Shown piece by piece: positions 1 to 6,269 of a DNA stretch of 7,086 nt. The DNA is from an uncultured Planctomycetaceae bacterium (GTDB lineage: Bacteria > Planctomycetota > Planctomycetia > Planctomycetales > Planctomycetaceae): NCBI GenBank assembly GCA_903921605.1, contig CAIXQV010000996.1, forward strand, positions 1 through 7,086, given 5' to 3'. The notes beneath the pieces were generated by a model. It was given only the letters and a program-made list of their open reading frames with translations. It did not search any database and had not been told where the DNA came from. Position 1 is the first letter of the stretch; the number at the start of each line of letters is the position of its first letter. The position numbers and the translations under genes are program-made.

Positions 1-92
<92 letters not shown>

Positions 93-122
93 CATGCGCC
101 AACGGCGAGACACGCAATCTCT

Positions 123-160
123 CGTCGCAACAACGTACTGCCACGCAAGTTGTTACGACG
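123..160. repeat. Inverted repeat inside direct repeat copy 1
   Basis: The arms at 123-134 and 149-160 are complementary over 12 positions with one mismatch (C128 opposite A155), enclosing a 14-nt loop. The same structure is present at 3111-3122 and 3137-3148 in copy 2. There the arms are identical and two loop bases differ. It could form an RNA or single-stranded DNA hairpin, or be a dyad recognised by a protein. There is no T run, so it is not an intrinsic terminator. Confidence 0.8.
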
Positions 161-330
161 ACGCCACGCGGGTCGCCGAGGTCTCGAATCTGGCACCCGC
201 CAAAGGCGCGACAGGCACATTGGCCCCGCCAGACGCTCAAACTGGCCATTGTCTCACCCCCTCTCCAGAGACTTTCCCGCCGATTTATAACCACGTTCCG
301 GATCACTAAGAGAACCGGACGGAAACACGT

Positions 331-355
331 CGCGCGACATTCCGCGCGACATTTC
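331..355. repeat. Short tandem repeat (two 12-bp units)
   Basis: CGCGCGACATTC occurs at 331-342 and again, with one extra T, at 343-355. It lies just beyond the point where the two direct-repeat copies stop being similar. It may be a junction scar or a protein-binding site. Function unknown. Confidence 0.6.
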
Positions 356-385
356 ATGAGAGCCTCGAAATCGTCGTCCACACGA

Positions 386-405
386 GAAAACACCGGGCTC
401 GCCGG
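386..405 (-). terminator. Weak candidate terminator downstream of the minus-strand recombinase
   Basis: On the minus strand a short G+C hairpin (CCGG arms at 402-405 and 393-396, 5-nt loop) is followed by TGTTTTC. It lies about 40 bp past the stop codon of the recombinase at 446. The 4-bp stem is short for an intrinsic terminator, so this is only a candidate. Confidence 0.25.
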
Positions 406-445
406 GGAAGAAAACTCGCAGTCGCAGACGAACGGTTTGGAAGAC

Positions 446-1708
446 CTACGTGTTGGGGGAAGCGCCAAGACGTGCCGCCGCATCATCGAAGAGGGTTACT
501 TCGATAACTCCTGCGTCCGGATCAAACAACGCCTCCCGCACAATGTGTGGCATGGAAAGCATTTGTGACCGCTCATCCAGCTGGTTCCAGAGAGCTAAGA
601 AACTGCTCGCCTCAGCATGGATCTCTGTGGGATCATCAGACGAAACGCTGGAAATCATCGACCGTACAAAACGCTCCATCTCATAAGCGGAGATTCCCAC
701 GCTCCGGCAAGCAGGTTTCCCTTCTGCCGTGGACCGACATCGATAATAGCGATACCGGATTGGTCCCTTCTGCGAGATCTTGGGGATCATCGGACGTCCG
801 CATCGACCACACTTTAACAAACCACGCAGTGGCCATGTATACCGACCACGAGGGCCGTGCCCCACGTGAGAACGTAAGGCGATTGCCTGGCGGACAGCTT
901 CGAACAGATTCTCCTCAACGATTGCTTCATGCTGTCCAGGAAGTTTATCCTGACCGTGACGGATCTTTCCGGCATAAGTCGGATTGGAAAGCAGCTTCAA
1001 GATTTGTCGTGAAGTCCACAACCCACCGCTTTTATCCCGTCGTGTTCGCCACCCTCGCTGGTTGGCGATTCTGGCAATCTCTGTCGGCACCGTCCCCGCC
1101 GCCGCGAGCTCAAAGATCGTGCGAACATGCTGTGCAGCCACACGATCGACGATCAACTGCTTCGACTTTCTGTCCACCACGTAACCGTAGGGAACACGGC
1201 CTGCCACCCTGTGGCCCTGCTGCTTCAGTGCGGCCCGAGCGTCGGTCATTCTCTCACGAGTCAGGTCCTGCTGAAATTCGCTGGCAGCCGCAACGATGTT
1301 CGTCATCAGCCGTCCTTCGGCCGAACGGCCAAAATGTGGATCAAGAACGACATGCAATTCCACATCATGGCGATCAAACACTTCAAGGAGGCGATGCAGG
1401 TCAAACAACCTGCGTGTCAGCCGGTCCACGGCATAGACGACCACACGATCAATCTGTCCGGTCTCAATTTCCTTCAGCAGTTGTTGCAAGGCAGGACGTT
1501 CAAGCGTCTCACTGGATTCACCGTCGTCCGCAAACGCCCGTAACTCGCTTCGCCAGCCGCTCTCCTGTACGAAGTCTGTGCAGATCCGCTGCTGCATTTC
1601 GCAGGAGGAAAAAATTGAGGAGCTCTGCCGCGACTGTCGCACATAGATGGCGCAGCAACGCTGGGAAGAAGGACACGTCGATGCTGCGGTTGTCCTGCCT
1701 TTTGCCAT
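446..1708 (-). CDS. Serine site-specific recombinase, short form (420 aa)
   Basis: This is a serine recombinase that cuts and rejoins DNA through a covalent phosphoserine link. The N-terminal resolvase domain (about 18-160) carries YVRQS with candidate nucleophile Ser26 and Arg24, VDRLTR at 94-99, and RERM at 151-154. The recombinase domain (about 170-280) contains PYGY and NPTYAGKIRHG. A zinc ribbon follows with Cys300, Cys303, Cys324 and Cys334. The C-terminal cap (about 370-412) resembles that of the recombinase at 4297. The long coiled-coil insertion between zinc ribbon and cap is almost absent, so the protein is about 100 aa shorter than its neighbour. The usual FSG.. segment reads GESSETLERPAL. 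ATG 1708 is the first possible start, because an in-frame TGA lies 12 bases upstream. It is downstream of vapC on the same strand and between the two direct repeats. Its target is unknown. Confidence 0.94.
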   Translation of the reverse strand: MAKGRTTAASTCPSSQRCCAIYVRQSRQSSSIFSSCEMQQRICTDFVQESGWRSELRAFADDGESSETLERPALQQLLKEIETGQIDRVVVYAVDRLTRRLFDLHRLLEVFDRHDVELHVVLDPHFGRSAEGRLMTNIVAAASEFQQDLTRERMTDARAALKQQGHRVAGRVPYGYVVDRKSKQLIVDRVAAQHVRTIFELAAAGTVPTEIARIANQRGWRTRRDKSGGLWTSRQILKLLSNPTYAGKIRHGQDKLPGQHEAIVEENLFEAVRQAIALRSHVGHGPRGRYTWPLRGLLKCGRCGRPMIPKISQKGPIRYRYYRCRSTAEGKPACRSVGISAYEMERFVRSMISSVSSDDPTEIHAEASSFLALWNQLDERSQMLSMPHIVREALFDPDAGVIEVTLFDDAAARLGASPNT

Positions 1709-2066
1709 CGCCCAACATCACAGAATGATCTGACGGTCGCGGTTGAATATGCCTGAAGCAATGGTATCTCCCGTCATTCTCAAACGCCAATGTGCCTCGG
1801 CGGTGCTGGATTGGTGCTCCGGGAATACCGCTGACGCGCGTTCCCAAAACTCCGAGACACGCGCAAGTTTATTCCGAGAGCTCCTCGGACTCAGGGAGTA
1901 CCAAATCCAGCAGATCAGCGAGTTGAAGCTGAGCAGCATTGCTGCGAAGAAAGGTGATCTCCTCTACAGCAGTTTCCGATTTTCCGACTCGCGTTTTGGG
2001 GTTATGCGACTTTGGGCCATGCCAAGCGCCAGATGTACGTGCCTTCGATCCAATCCAGGGATGGTG
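1709..2066 (-). other. Interval between vapC and recombinase with an orphan open frame
   Basis: No complete gene is evident here. On the minus strand, the frame that follows the vapC stop stays open for 65 codons (2066-1872, stop at 1871-1869). It has no usable ATG, GTG or TTG near its beginning. The predicted peptide is coding-like in composition: a basic N-terminal half (for example KSHNPKTRVGKSE) and then a leucine-rich amphipathic stretch (LQLADLLDLVLPESEELSE). It may be the 3' remnant of a gene whose start was lost when vapC arrived. A second open frame on the same strand (1939-1718, 73 codons) overlaps it and has no recognisable family. I cannot assign a function to either. Confidence 0.4.
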
Positions 2067-2459
2067 TTACCACAACAATCGGCTGGAATAAGAGGCAAAC
2101 TTCCGATCGGCGCTGACAAGAGTCATCGCCTCAACTTCGGCCTGGGCGATGAGCATTCGATCGAATGGATCTGCATGGTGCTTTGGCAGAACTGCCACGT
2201 GAAGTGCATGCTGAAGATCGATCGGCAGCACCTGAACCTGGTACGCTGCAGTCCACCGTGCAATGTATTGATCTAATGGCTCATTGAGCTTCAGTTGTGG
2301 GTTCGTGCGGCTGGTCTTGATGGCCATTTCCCAAACGGAAGCAATACTGAAGAAAAGTGCGTTTGATGGATCACAGATCGCCGCCTGGGCGGTAGGGCTG
2401 AGACTTGGGTTGCCATCGACCAGCCAGAGGAACGTATGGGTATCGAGAAGCAGCTTCAT
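2067..2459 (-). CDS. vapC: VapC-family PIN-domain toxin ribonuclease
   Basis: This is a type II toxin of the PIN superfamily, which are metal-dependent endoribonucleases that typically cleave tRNA or rRNA in the cytoplasm when freed from antitoxin. At 130 aa it is full length for the family. The sequence starts MKLLLDTHTFLWLV with the first acidic residue at Asp6. Further acidic residues are Glu44 (SVWEMAIK), Asp97 and Asp100 in the hallmark HADPFDRMLIAQA, and Asp118 near VSADRKF. All metal-binding positions are present, so it is probably active. The start codon overlaps the antitoxin stop by 4 bp (ATGA). I see no strong ribosome binding site of its own, so it is probably translated by coupling. 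The specific RNA target cannot be told from sequence. Confidence 0.96.
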   Translation of the reverse strand: MKLLLDTHTFLWLVDGNPSLSPTAQAAICDPSNALFFSIASVWEMAIKTSRTNPQLKLNEPLDQYIARWTAAYQVQVLPIDLQHALHVAVLPKHHADPFDRMLIAQAEVEAMTLVSADRKFASYSSRLLW

Positions 2460-2692
2460 GACAGATACTCTGCCATCTCGTCCAGCGGCTCATCAAAGTC
2501 CGCCGACATGTGCAGGATGCTGCCCTTCCCCAGTCCTGGTGGGGGACGCCGCACCGGCTTCTCCAATTCGCCTCGCAGTCTGGCAACGGCTTTGTGTTGC
2601 TCAGTAATGATAATTTCTTCGCCGGGAGAAAGTTGATGGAGGAGCTCCTTCAGGTTCGCCTGAGCTTCCTCAATCGTCACTGTAATCGCCAT
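2456..2692 (-). CDS. Phd/YefM-type antitoxin paired with VapC
   Basis: This 78-aa antitoxin should bind and neutralise the VapC encoded immediately downstream and repress the shared promoter. Residues 1-42 (MAITVTIEEAQANLKELL..., then EEIIITEQHKAVARLRG) match the Phd/YefM DNA-binding fold. Residues 45-78 have the usual toxin-binding tail, rich in Pro and acidic residues, with PPPGLGKGSI and DFDEPLDEM. The frame is open much further upstream (to 2998). I chose ATG 2692 because the family begins with this MAITV-like sequence and because AGGGAAG (2698-2704, minus strand) sits at the right distance. The stop overlaps the vapC start. A promoter and a palindrome lie just upstream. Confidence 0.94.
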   Translation of the reverse strand: MAITVTIEEAQANLKELLHQLSPGEEIIITEQHKAVARLRGELEKPVRRPPPGLGKGSILHMSADFDEPLDEMAEYLS

Positions 2693-2723
2693 ATCATCTT
2701 CCCTGCTCAGAGCCCGAAAAGCC

Positions 2724-2752
2724 GTTATATGTTTGCTGAACGACCGACACAA
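2724..2752 (-). promoter_or_regulatory. Candidate sigma70-type promoter of the antitoxin-vapC operon
   Basis: On the minus strand there is a -35-like TTGTGT (2752-2747), a 17-bp spacer, and a -10-like TATAAC (2729-2724, five of six consensus bases). The -10 box is 31 bp upstream of the antitoxin start codon. The -35 box is weak (three of six), consistent with a regulated promoter. Confidence 0.55.
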
Positions 2753-2756
2753 AAGC

Positions 2757-2772
2757 TCACTTGTTGAAGTGA
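2757..2772. promoter_or_regulatory. Candidate operator palindrome for antitoxin autoregulation
   Basis: A perfect inverted repeat, TCACTT then GTTG then AAGTGA, lies 4 bp upstream of the candidate -35 box. Phd/YefM antitoxins bind short palindromes in their own promoters, so this is a plausible operator. The assignment to this antitoxin is inferred from position. Confidence 0.5.
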
Positions 2773-2773
2773 C

Positions 2774-3034
2774 GACTGCCTGAATTGGTTGAATCGAAAG
2801 CAATTCTACGGCCGAGGAGCGATAAAACAAAGACGGACGCCGAGGGATCTGATGATTCCGGTTGAGAACCACGATCCCGGAAGACGGCATCTCGACTGCC
2901 CCAAGAGTGCTGGCGGCGTCACAACTTCTGATCTCAAGCGGCTTCCGACTGAGCGTAGGTGAATTTCTCTGTTTTTTCTCCATAACCGGGCGGTCCAAAT
3001 CGCACCAAGGTCACCATTGAGCCAGCCCGAATTT
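2774..3034. other. Intergenic stretch between toxin-antitoxin promoter and repeat copy 2
   Basis: I see no gene here. The minus strand stays open in the antitoxin frame through much of this stretch, but the translation has no recognisable domain. The right part ends directly at the second copy of the 281-bp repeat, with no tRNA gene in front of it. Confidence 0.5.
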
Positions 3035-3315
3035 CCACTTAAACCCTTGGATTGCGTCTTTCGCAACCCAAGGGTTTTTTCATGCGCCCACGAAGAGACT
3101 CGCAATCTCTCGTCGCAACAACCTACTGCCACGCCAGTTGTTACGACGACTCCACTGCAGTCCCGCTGGTCTCGAACCTGGCACCCGCCGAAGGCGAGAC
3201 ATGCACTTTGGCCCCGCCAGACGCTCAAACTGGCCATTGTCTCACCCCCTCTCCAGAGACTTTCCCGCCGATTTATAACCACGTTCCGGATCAGTAAGAG
3301 AACCGGACGGAAACA
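3035..3315 (+). repeat. Direct repeat, copy 2 (281 bp)
   Basis: This is the same-orientation counterpart of 47-327, with a constant offset of 2988 and no net indel. Its left end (CCACTTAAACCC, 3035-3046) matches the tRNA acceptor end and terminator start of copy 1, but no tRNA precedes it. The terminator hairpin, the inner inverted repeat and the right-hand near-identical 108 bp (3208-3315) are all retained. Eight of the differences cluster in a 12-bp stretch (3156-3167). The two copies delimit a 2.7-kb segment carrying a recombinase and a toxin-antitoxin pair. Confidence 0.96.
3041..3080 (+). terminator. Orphan intrinsic terminator in repeat copy 2
   Basis: A hairpin of 16 paired positions (3041-3056 with 3062-3077, one A-C mismatch, 5-nt loop) is followed by a T run through 3080. 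It occupies the same place as the tRNA terminator in copy 1, but the stem sequence differs at many positions with both sides changed together. No plus-strand gene is seen directly upstream, so it currently has no obvious transcript to end. Confidence 0.82.
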
Positions 3316-3572
3316 GCAAACTTGCCCCCACAGACGTCGACTTTCAACGTCGAGGTCTCTCCGTGCGAACGTGCCGGTGAACAATGCCTGAGCGTCCCGA
3401 CACTGCAGGACGTTCATGTCGACGTCGAGAAAACCAACATCGTTAGACCGTGGACGAAAACGGCTCAGGTCTCCGCTGACCGTCAGGTTGTGAAGTTTCG
3501 GACACGAGACATTCCAGCGGCATATGTGTGTTGAGAACCCCTCGCATTTCATTATTGCCGGAGCCACCTTCC
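3316..3572. other. Intergenic region upstream of the recombinase operon
   Basis: I find no convincing gene in these 257 bp. The region holds three copies of ACGTCGA (3334, 3347 and 3422), the last inside a perfect 10-bp palindrome TCGACGTCGA (3419-3428). It also holds a small dyad with CGTCC and GGACG arms around 3392-3411. It lies between the repeat and the first gene of the operon, so it is the natural place for the operon's promoter and operator, but I cannot point to clear -35 and -10 boxes. Confidence 0.45.
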
Positions 3573-3788
3573 ATGTCCGCTCAATCGTCGTTCTCAGACA
3601 TGTTGCCGAAAGACCGCCTGCGCGGCGTCGCACGAATCCTCGCCGCAGGAGTTCACCGCTGCCTCGAACTCGAACGGCTGGCGAAGATTTCAGAACCTCA
3701 AAACTCAGCGGAGGATCTCAGATCTCTGCCAATCTCGCTTGAGGTTCCTCCACAAACTCGGCTCACTGTGTCTCGTCCGCGGGTTTAG
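3573..3788 (+). CDS. Small hypothetical protein leading the recombinase operon
   Basis: This is a 71-aa protein of unknown function. The core RLRGVARILAAGVHRCLELERL (about 15-36) is a predicted amphipathic helix. Short proteins with a similar segment are, to my knowledge, often encoded just ahead of DUF2924 and recombinase genes, which supports it being real. ATG 3573 was chosen because GGAG (3560-3563) is suitably placed. An upstream in-frame ATG at 3528 would add 15 residues but has no better ribosome binding site. The next gene starts 32 bp downstream on the same strand, so they are probably co-transcribed. There is no signal peptide or membrane segment, so it is probably cytoplasmic. A role as a recombinase accessory or DNA-binding factor is only a guess from position. 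Confidence 0.68.
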   Translation: MSAQSSFSDMLPKDRLRGVARILAAGVHRCLELERLAKISEPQNSAEDLRSLPISLEVPPQTRLTVSRPRV

Positions 3789-3820
3789 CCGCGCAACCAA
3801 AAATCGGAGTGAAAGTCGCA

Positions 3821-4300
3821 ATGGAAATCAATGTTGATGAAGAACAAGACGCTCTGCAGAACCTGACAGTGTCCGAATTGCACAAACGCTACGCCGAACT
3901 GTGGAAGGAAGAAGCTCGGTCAAGGAATCGGCCTTATCTGGTCCGCCGAATCCTCTGGCGATTGCAGGCAAATCAGGAAGGCGACCTGACAGAGCGAGCT
4001 CGCAAGCGGGCGGAGGAACTCGCTGACGAAGCGGAGATCCGAACAACCCCTCCACGGAAACTCGGACCACGAAAGAAGCCCGGGACGCGAGTTGCCGGCA
4101 ATCTCCGGGATACCAGATTGCCTCCGGTCGGAACTCAACTGGTTCGAGATTACAAGGATGCCCAGATCGTGGTGAATGTTGTGGAAGGCGGATTTGAATA
4201 CGACGGAGAACGTTACAAGTCGCTTTCCGCGATCGCCAACAGGATTACGGGAACACATACCAACGGATTTCGATTCTTCGGGCTGGAGGGAACTCCATGA
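3821..4300 (+). CDS. DUF2924-family protein
   Basis: This 159-aa protein belongs to the DUF2924 family, which is regularly encoded directly before large serine recombinases. Its biochemical role is not established. The N-terminal half (about 12-70) is helical, with LTVSELHKRYAELW and LVRRILWRLQANQEGDL. The C-terminal half (about 100-156) has PPVGTQLVRDYKD, GGFEYDGERYKSLSAIANRI and TGTHTNGFRFFGL. This last part resembles the small DNA-associated DUF4357/RAMA-type fold (Y.SLSAIA...TG...NG..F), suggesting DNA binding by inference. A basic linker (PRKLGPRKKPGTR, 78-90) joins the halves. I chose ATG 3821 over GTG 3809 because GGAG (3806-3809) fits 3821 and overlaps the GTG. Its stop overlaps the recombinase start (ATGA), implying translational coupling and a shared process. 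Confidence 0.93.
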   Translation: MEINVDEEQDALQNLTVSELHKRYAELWKEEARSRNRPYLVRRILWRLQANQEGDLTERARKRAEELADEAEIRTTPPRKLGPRKKPGTRVAGNLRDTRLPPVGTQLVRDYKDAQIVVNVVEGGFEYDGERYKSLSAIANRITGTHTNGFRFFGLEGTP

Positions 4301-5859
4301 AGAAAGCAGACAAGGCCAAAGCAAAAGTCGTGCGATGCGCGATTTACACACGCAAATCGACAGAAGAAGGTCTCAATCAGGAATTCAACTCTCTAGACGC
4401 CCAGCGTGAGGCAGGCGAAGCCTTTATCGCCAGTCAGAAGCACGAAGGCTGGACGCTCCTTCCCCGACGATACGATGACGGCGGCTTCTCTGGTGGTAAT
4501 GCGGAGCGGCCGGCATTGCAGCGACTCATGCAGGACGTCGCAGCTGGAGAGATTGACTGTGTGGTCGTCTATAAAGTCGATCGACTCAGCCGTTCACTGC
4601 TCGACTTCGCAAAGCTCATGGGAACCTTTGAAGAACAGAACGTGGCGTTTGTTTCTGTGACCCAGCAATTCAACACGAACCACTCGATGGGGCGACTGAC
4701 GCTGAACATTCTCCTGTCGTTCGCACAGTTCGAGCGGGAGATCATCGGCGAACGTATCCGCGACAAACTCTCGGCCCAGGCACGAAAGGGAAAATGGAAA
4801 GGCGGCATCCCGGTGCTTGGCTACGACGTGGACCGCAGCACTCCCACCCCGAAGCTGGTCGTCAATAAAGCGGAAGCGATTCAGGTGCGGGAAATCTTCG
4901 AGCTGTACTTGTCGATGGGTTCGCTTTTACTGGTCGCCACCGAATTGAACGACCGCGGCTGGTTCAGCAAACGCTGGACAACCAAATCAGGCCGCAAACG
5001 CGGAGGTGTTGAGTTCGACAAGAACAACCTCCACGCCCTGCTGACCAACCCCATTTACATCGGGAAGATCAGACATCGCGACGATGTCTTCAACGGTGAG
5101 CATGCGCCAATTGTCGAACCGGCGTTGTTCTTTCGAGTCGCAGAACGCCTGAAACGTAACGCTCATTTGCCGAACCCGCGAAGCCGCAACAAATACGGAT
5201 CCTTGCTGAAGGGGTTGTTGTATTGCTGCGGATGCGGCCGAGCGATGACGCATACTTACAACACCGCGAGAAAGCGACGTTACCGGTACTACACATGTAT
5301 CAGCGTGCTCAAGCAGGGACGCGCCGCCTGCCCGTCACGGTCCCTGCCGGCATCGGAGATTGAAAAGGCTGTCGTTGACCAGGTGCGGTGTATCGCGAAG
5401 GATCCGGCCTTGCGACGTGCTGTGTTCGATGAAACGCAGGCTCACCTGCATCAACAACTGGAAGAATTCCGTGTGAATCTGGCTGTGTCGGAACGAGAAA
5501 TCAATTGGCTGGAGGAAGAACTCAAGCAGACGACGCAGACGGGGCAAACAGATTCTGAGACGGCGAAGTTGGCAGCGGACCTTCAGGAGCGACTTGGCCG
5601 CGAGCATCACAAATATGGGAAGCTCTCCAATCGAGTGACGGAGATGGAGGCTGCCGAGATCAAAGCAAGCGACATCGCACGGATGATGGAGAACTTTGAC
5701 AATCTCTGGTCCACACTGAGTCCAAAGGAACAGTGGCACATGCTAAGCATGTTGATTCAGCGAGTGGAATTTGACGCAACCGAAAGCAGTTTCGAAATCT
5801 TCTTTGAGGACGCCGGCATCGCGGCACTGTCGCATGCGGCTGAAGGGGCGGCCAGATAA
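4297..5859 (+). CDS. Large serine recombinase (520 aa)
   Basis: This is a serine recombinase expected to integrate, excise or invert DNA between specific sites. The resolvase domain (about 11-160) has YTRKS with nucleophile Ser21 and Arg19, GGFSGGNAERPALQRL, VDRLSRS (94-100) and FEREIIGERIRDK (145-157). The recombinase domain (about 168-290) includes PVLGYDVD and NPIYIGKIRH. The zinc ribbon uses Cys310 (or 311), Cys313, Cys334 and Cys345. A coiled coil follows (about 375-455), a feature that in large serine integrases controls directionality and synapsis. The C-terminal cap has LWSTLSPKEQW and FEIFFEDAG. All core motifs look intact. GGAGGG (4285-4290) lies 6 nt before the ATG. It overlaps the DUF2924 gene upstream by 4 bp and the HTH gene downstream by 1 bp. 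Confidence 0.97.
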   Translation: MKKADKAKAKVVRCAIYTRKSTEEGLNQEFNSLDAQREAGEAFIASQKHEGWTLLPRRYDDGGFSGGNAERPALQRLMQDVAAGEIDCVVVYKVDRLSRSLLDFAKLMGTFEEQNVAFVSVTQQFNTNHSMGRLTLNILLSFAQFEREIIGERIRDKLSAQARKGKWKGGIPVLGYDVDRSTPTPKLVVNKAEAIQVREIFELYLSMGSLLLVATELNDRGWFSKRWTTKSGRKRGGVEFDKNNLHALLTNPIYIGKIRHRDDVFNGEHAPIVEPALFFRVAERLKRNAHLPNPRSRNKYGSLLKGLLYCCGCGRAMTHTYNTARKRRYRYYTCISVLKQGRAACPSRSLPASEIEKAVVDQVRCIAKDPALRRAVFDETQAHLHQQLEEFRVNLAVSEREINWLEEELKQTTQTGQTDSETAKLAADLQERLGREHHKYGKLSNRVTEMEAAEIKASDIARMMENFDNLWSTLSPKEQWHMLSMLIQRVEFDATESSFEIFFEDAGIAALSHAAEGAAR

Positions 5860-6269
5860 TGCGAGTCAAACAGACCATTCACTTTTACAGCGATCCACAA
5901 CGGTTTCATCGCATCGGGATCGGGCCAAAGCCTGACCCGCCACCGCCACCTGAAGGCCGCATTCCTCGGGTGGCTCGACTCATGGCGCTGGCCATTCGTT
6001 TTGACAGAATGATCCGCGAGGGAAAAGTTGACAGTCAGACAACATTAGCCGCACTGGCCCATGTCACTCAGCCGCGAATGAATCAGATTCTCAGCCTCAA
6101 TTACCTCGCACCCGACATCCAGGAAGCGATCCTGCACCTGCCACGCACGCAGCCCAGTGAGACCGCCGTCCACGAAAAAGCCTTGCGTTCGATTTGTGCT
6201 GAAGACTGCTGGAAGACGCAGCGAGAGATGTGGAATCAACTAGTGGGGGTCCCAGCGTCGGGATCATGA
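5859..6269 (+). CDS. Helix-turn-helix protein (KorB/sigma-like), recombinase-associated
   Basis: This 136-aa putative DNA-binding protein is encoded directly after the recombinase, with a TAATG overlap and AAGGGG just upstream. After a Pro-rich stretch (PKPDPPPPPEG, 24-33) comes RIPRVARLMALAIRFDRMI, then a likely helix-turn-helix at about 57-85 (TTLAALAHVTQPRMNQILSL). The following NYLAPDIQEAILHLP resembles the segment after the HTH in KorB/ParB-type and sigma-region-4-type proteins. Similar proteins are commonly found behind DUF2924-recombinase pairs. Likely roles are a repressor of the operon, a directionality factor or a DNA-bridging partner. The sequence does not decide between them. Its stop codon overlaps the end of the convergent gene on the other strand by 6 bp. 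Confidence 0.86.
   Translation: MRVKQTIHFYSDPQRFHRIGIGPKPDPPPPPEGRIPRVARLMALAIRFDRMIREGKVDSQTTLAALAHVTQPRMNQILSLNYLAPDIQEAILHLPRTQPSETAVHEKALRSICAEDCWKTQREMWNQLVGVPASGS

Noticed and set aside
547..1728. A 393-codon open frame on the plus strand covering most of the minus-strand recombinase gene
   Set aside because: The minus-strand frame has clear recombinase motifs throughout. The plus-strand translation has no recognisable domain and is Ser/Arg/Pro rich, as expected for the antisense of a GC-rich gene.
1743..2276. A 177-codon plus-strand open frame overlapping vapC
   Set aside because: It overlaps the 3' part of vapC antisense and has no recognisable motifs. It is best explained as a shadow.
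2693..2998. N-terminal extension of the antitoxin to 180 aa
   Set aside because: The extra 102 residues have no domain and would run across the palindrome and promoter. The family starts at the MAITV-like sequence with a ribosome binding site in front.
2980..3038. Possible tRNA relic before repeat copy 2 (CATAACC and TCCAAATC resemble pieces of the tRNA before copy 1)
   Set aside because: The spacing does not fit a tRNA, no T stem or acceptor stem can be formed, and the shared pieces are only 7-8 bases long. Chance similarity is more likely.
2806..3633. A 275-codon minus-strand open frame across repeat copy 2
   Set aside because: The frame runs through a terminator hairpin and the non-coding repeat and into the operon's first gene. 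The translation has no domain. The same antisense openness in copy 1 shows it follows from base composition.
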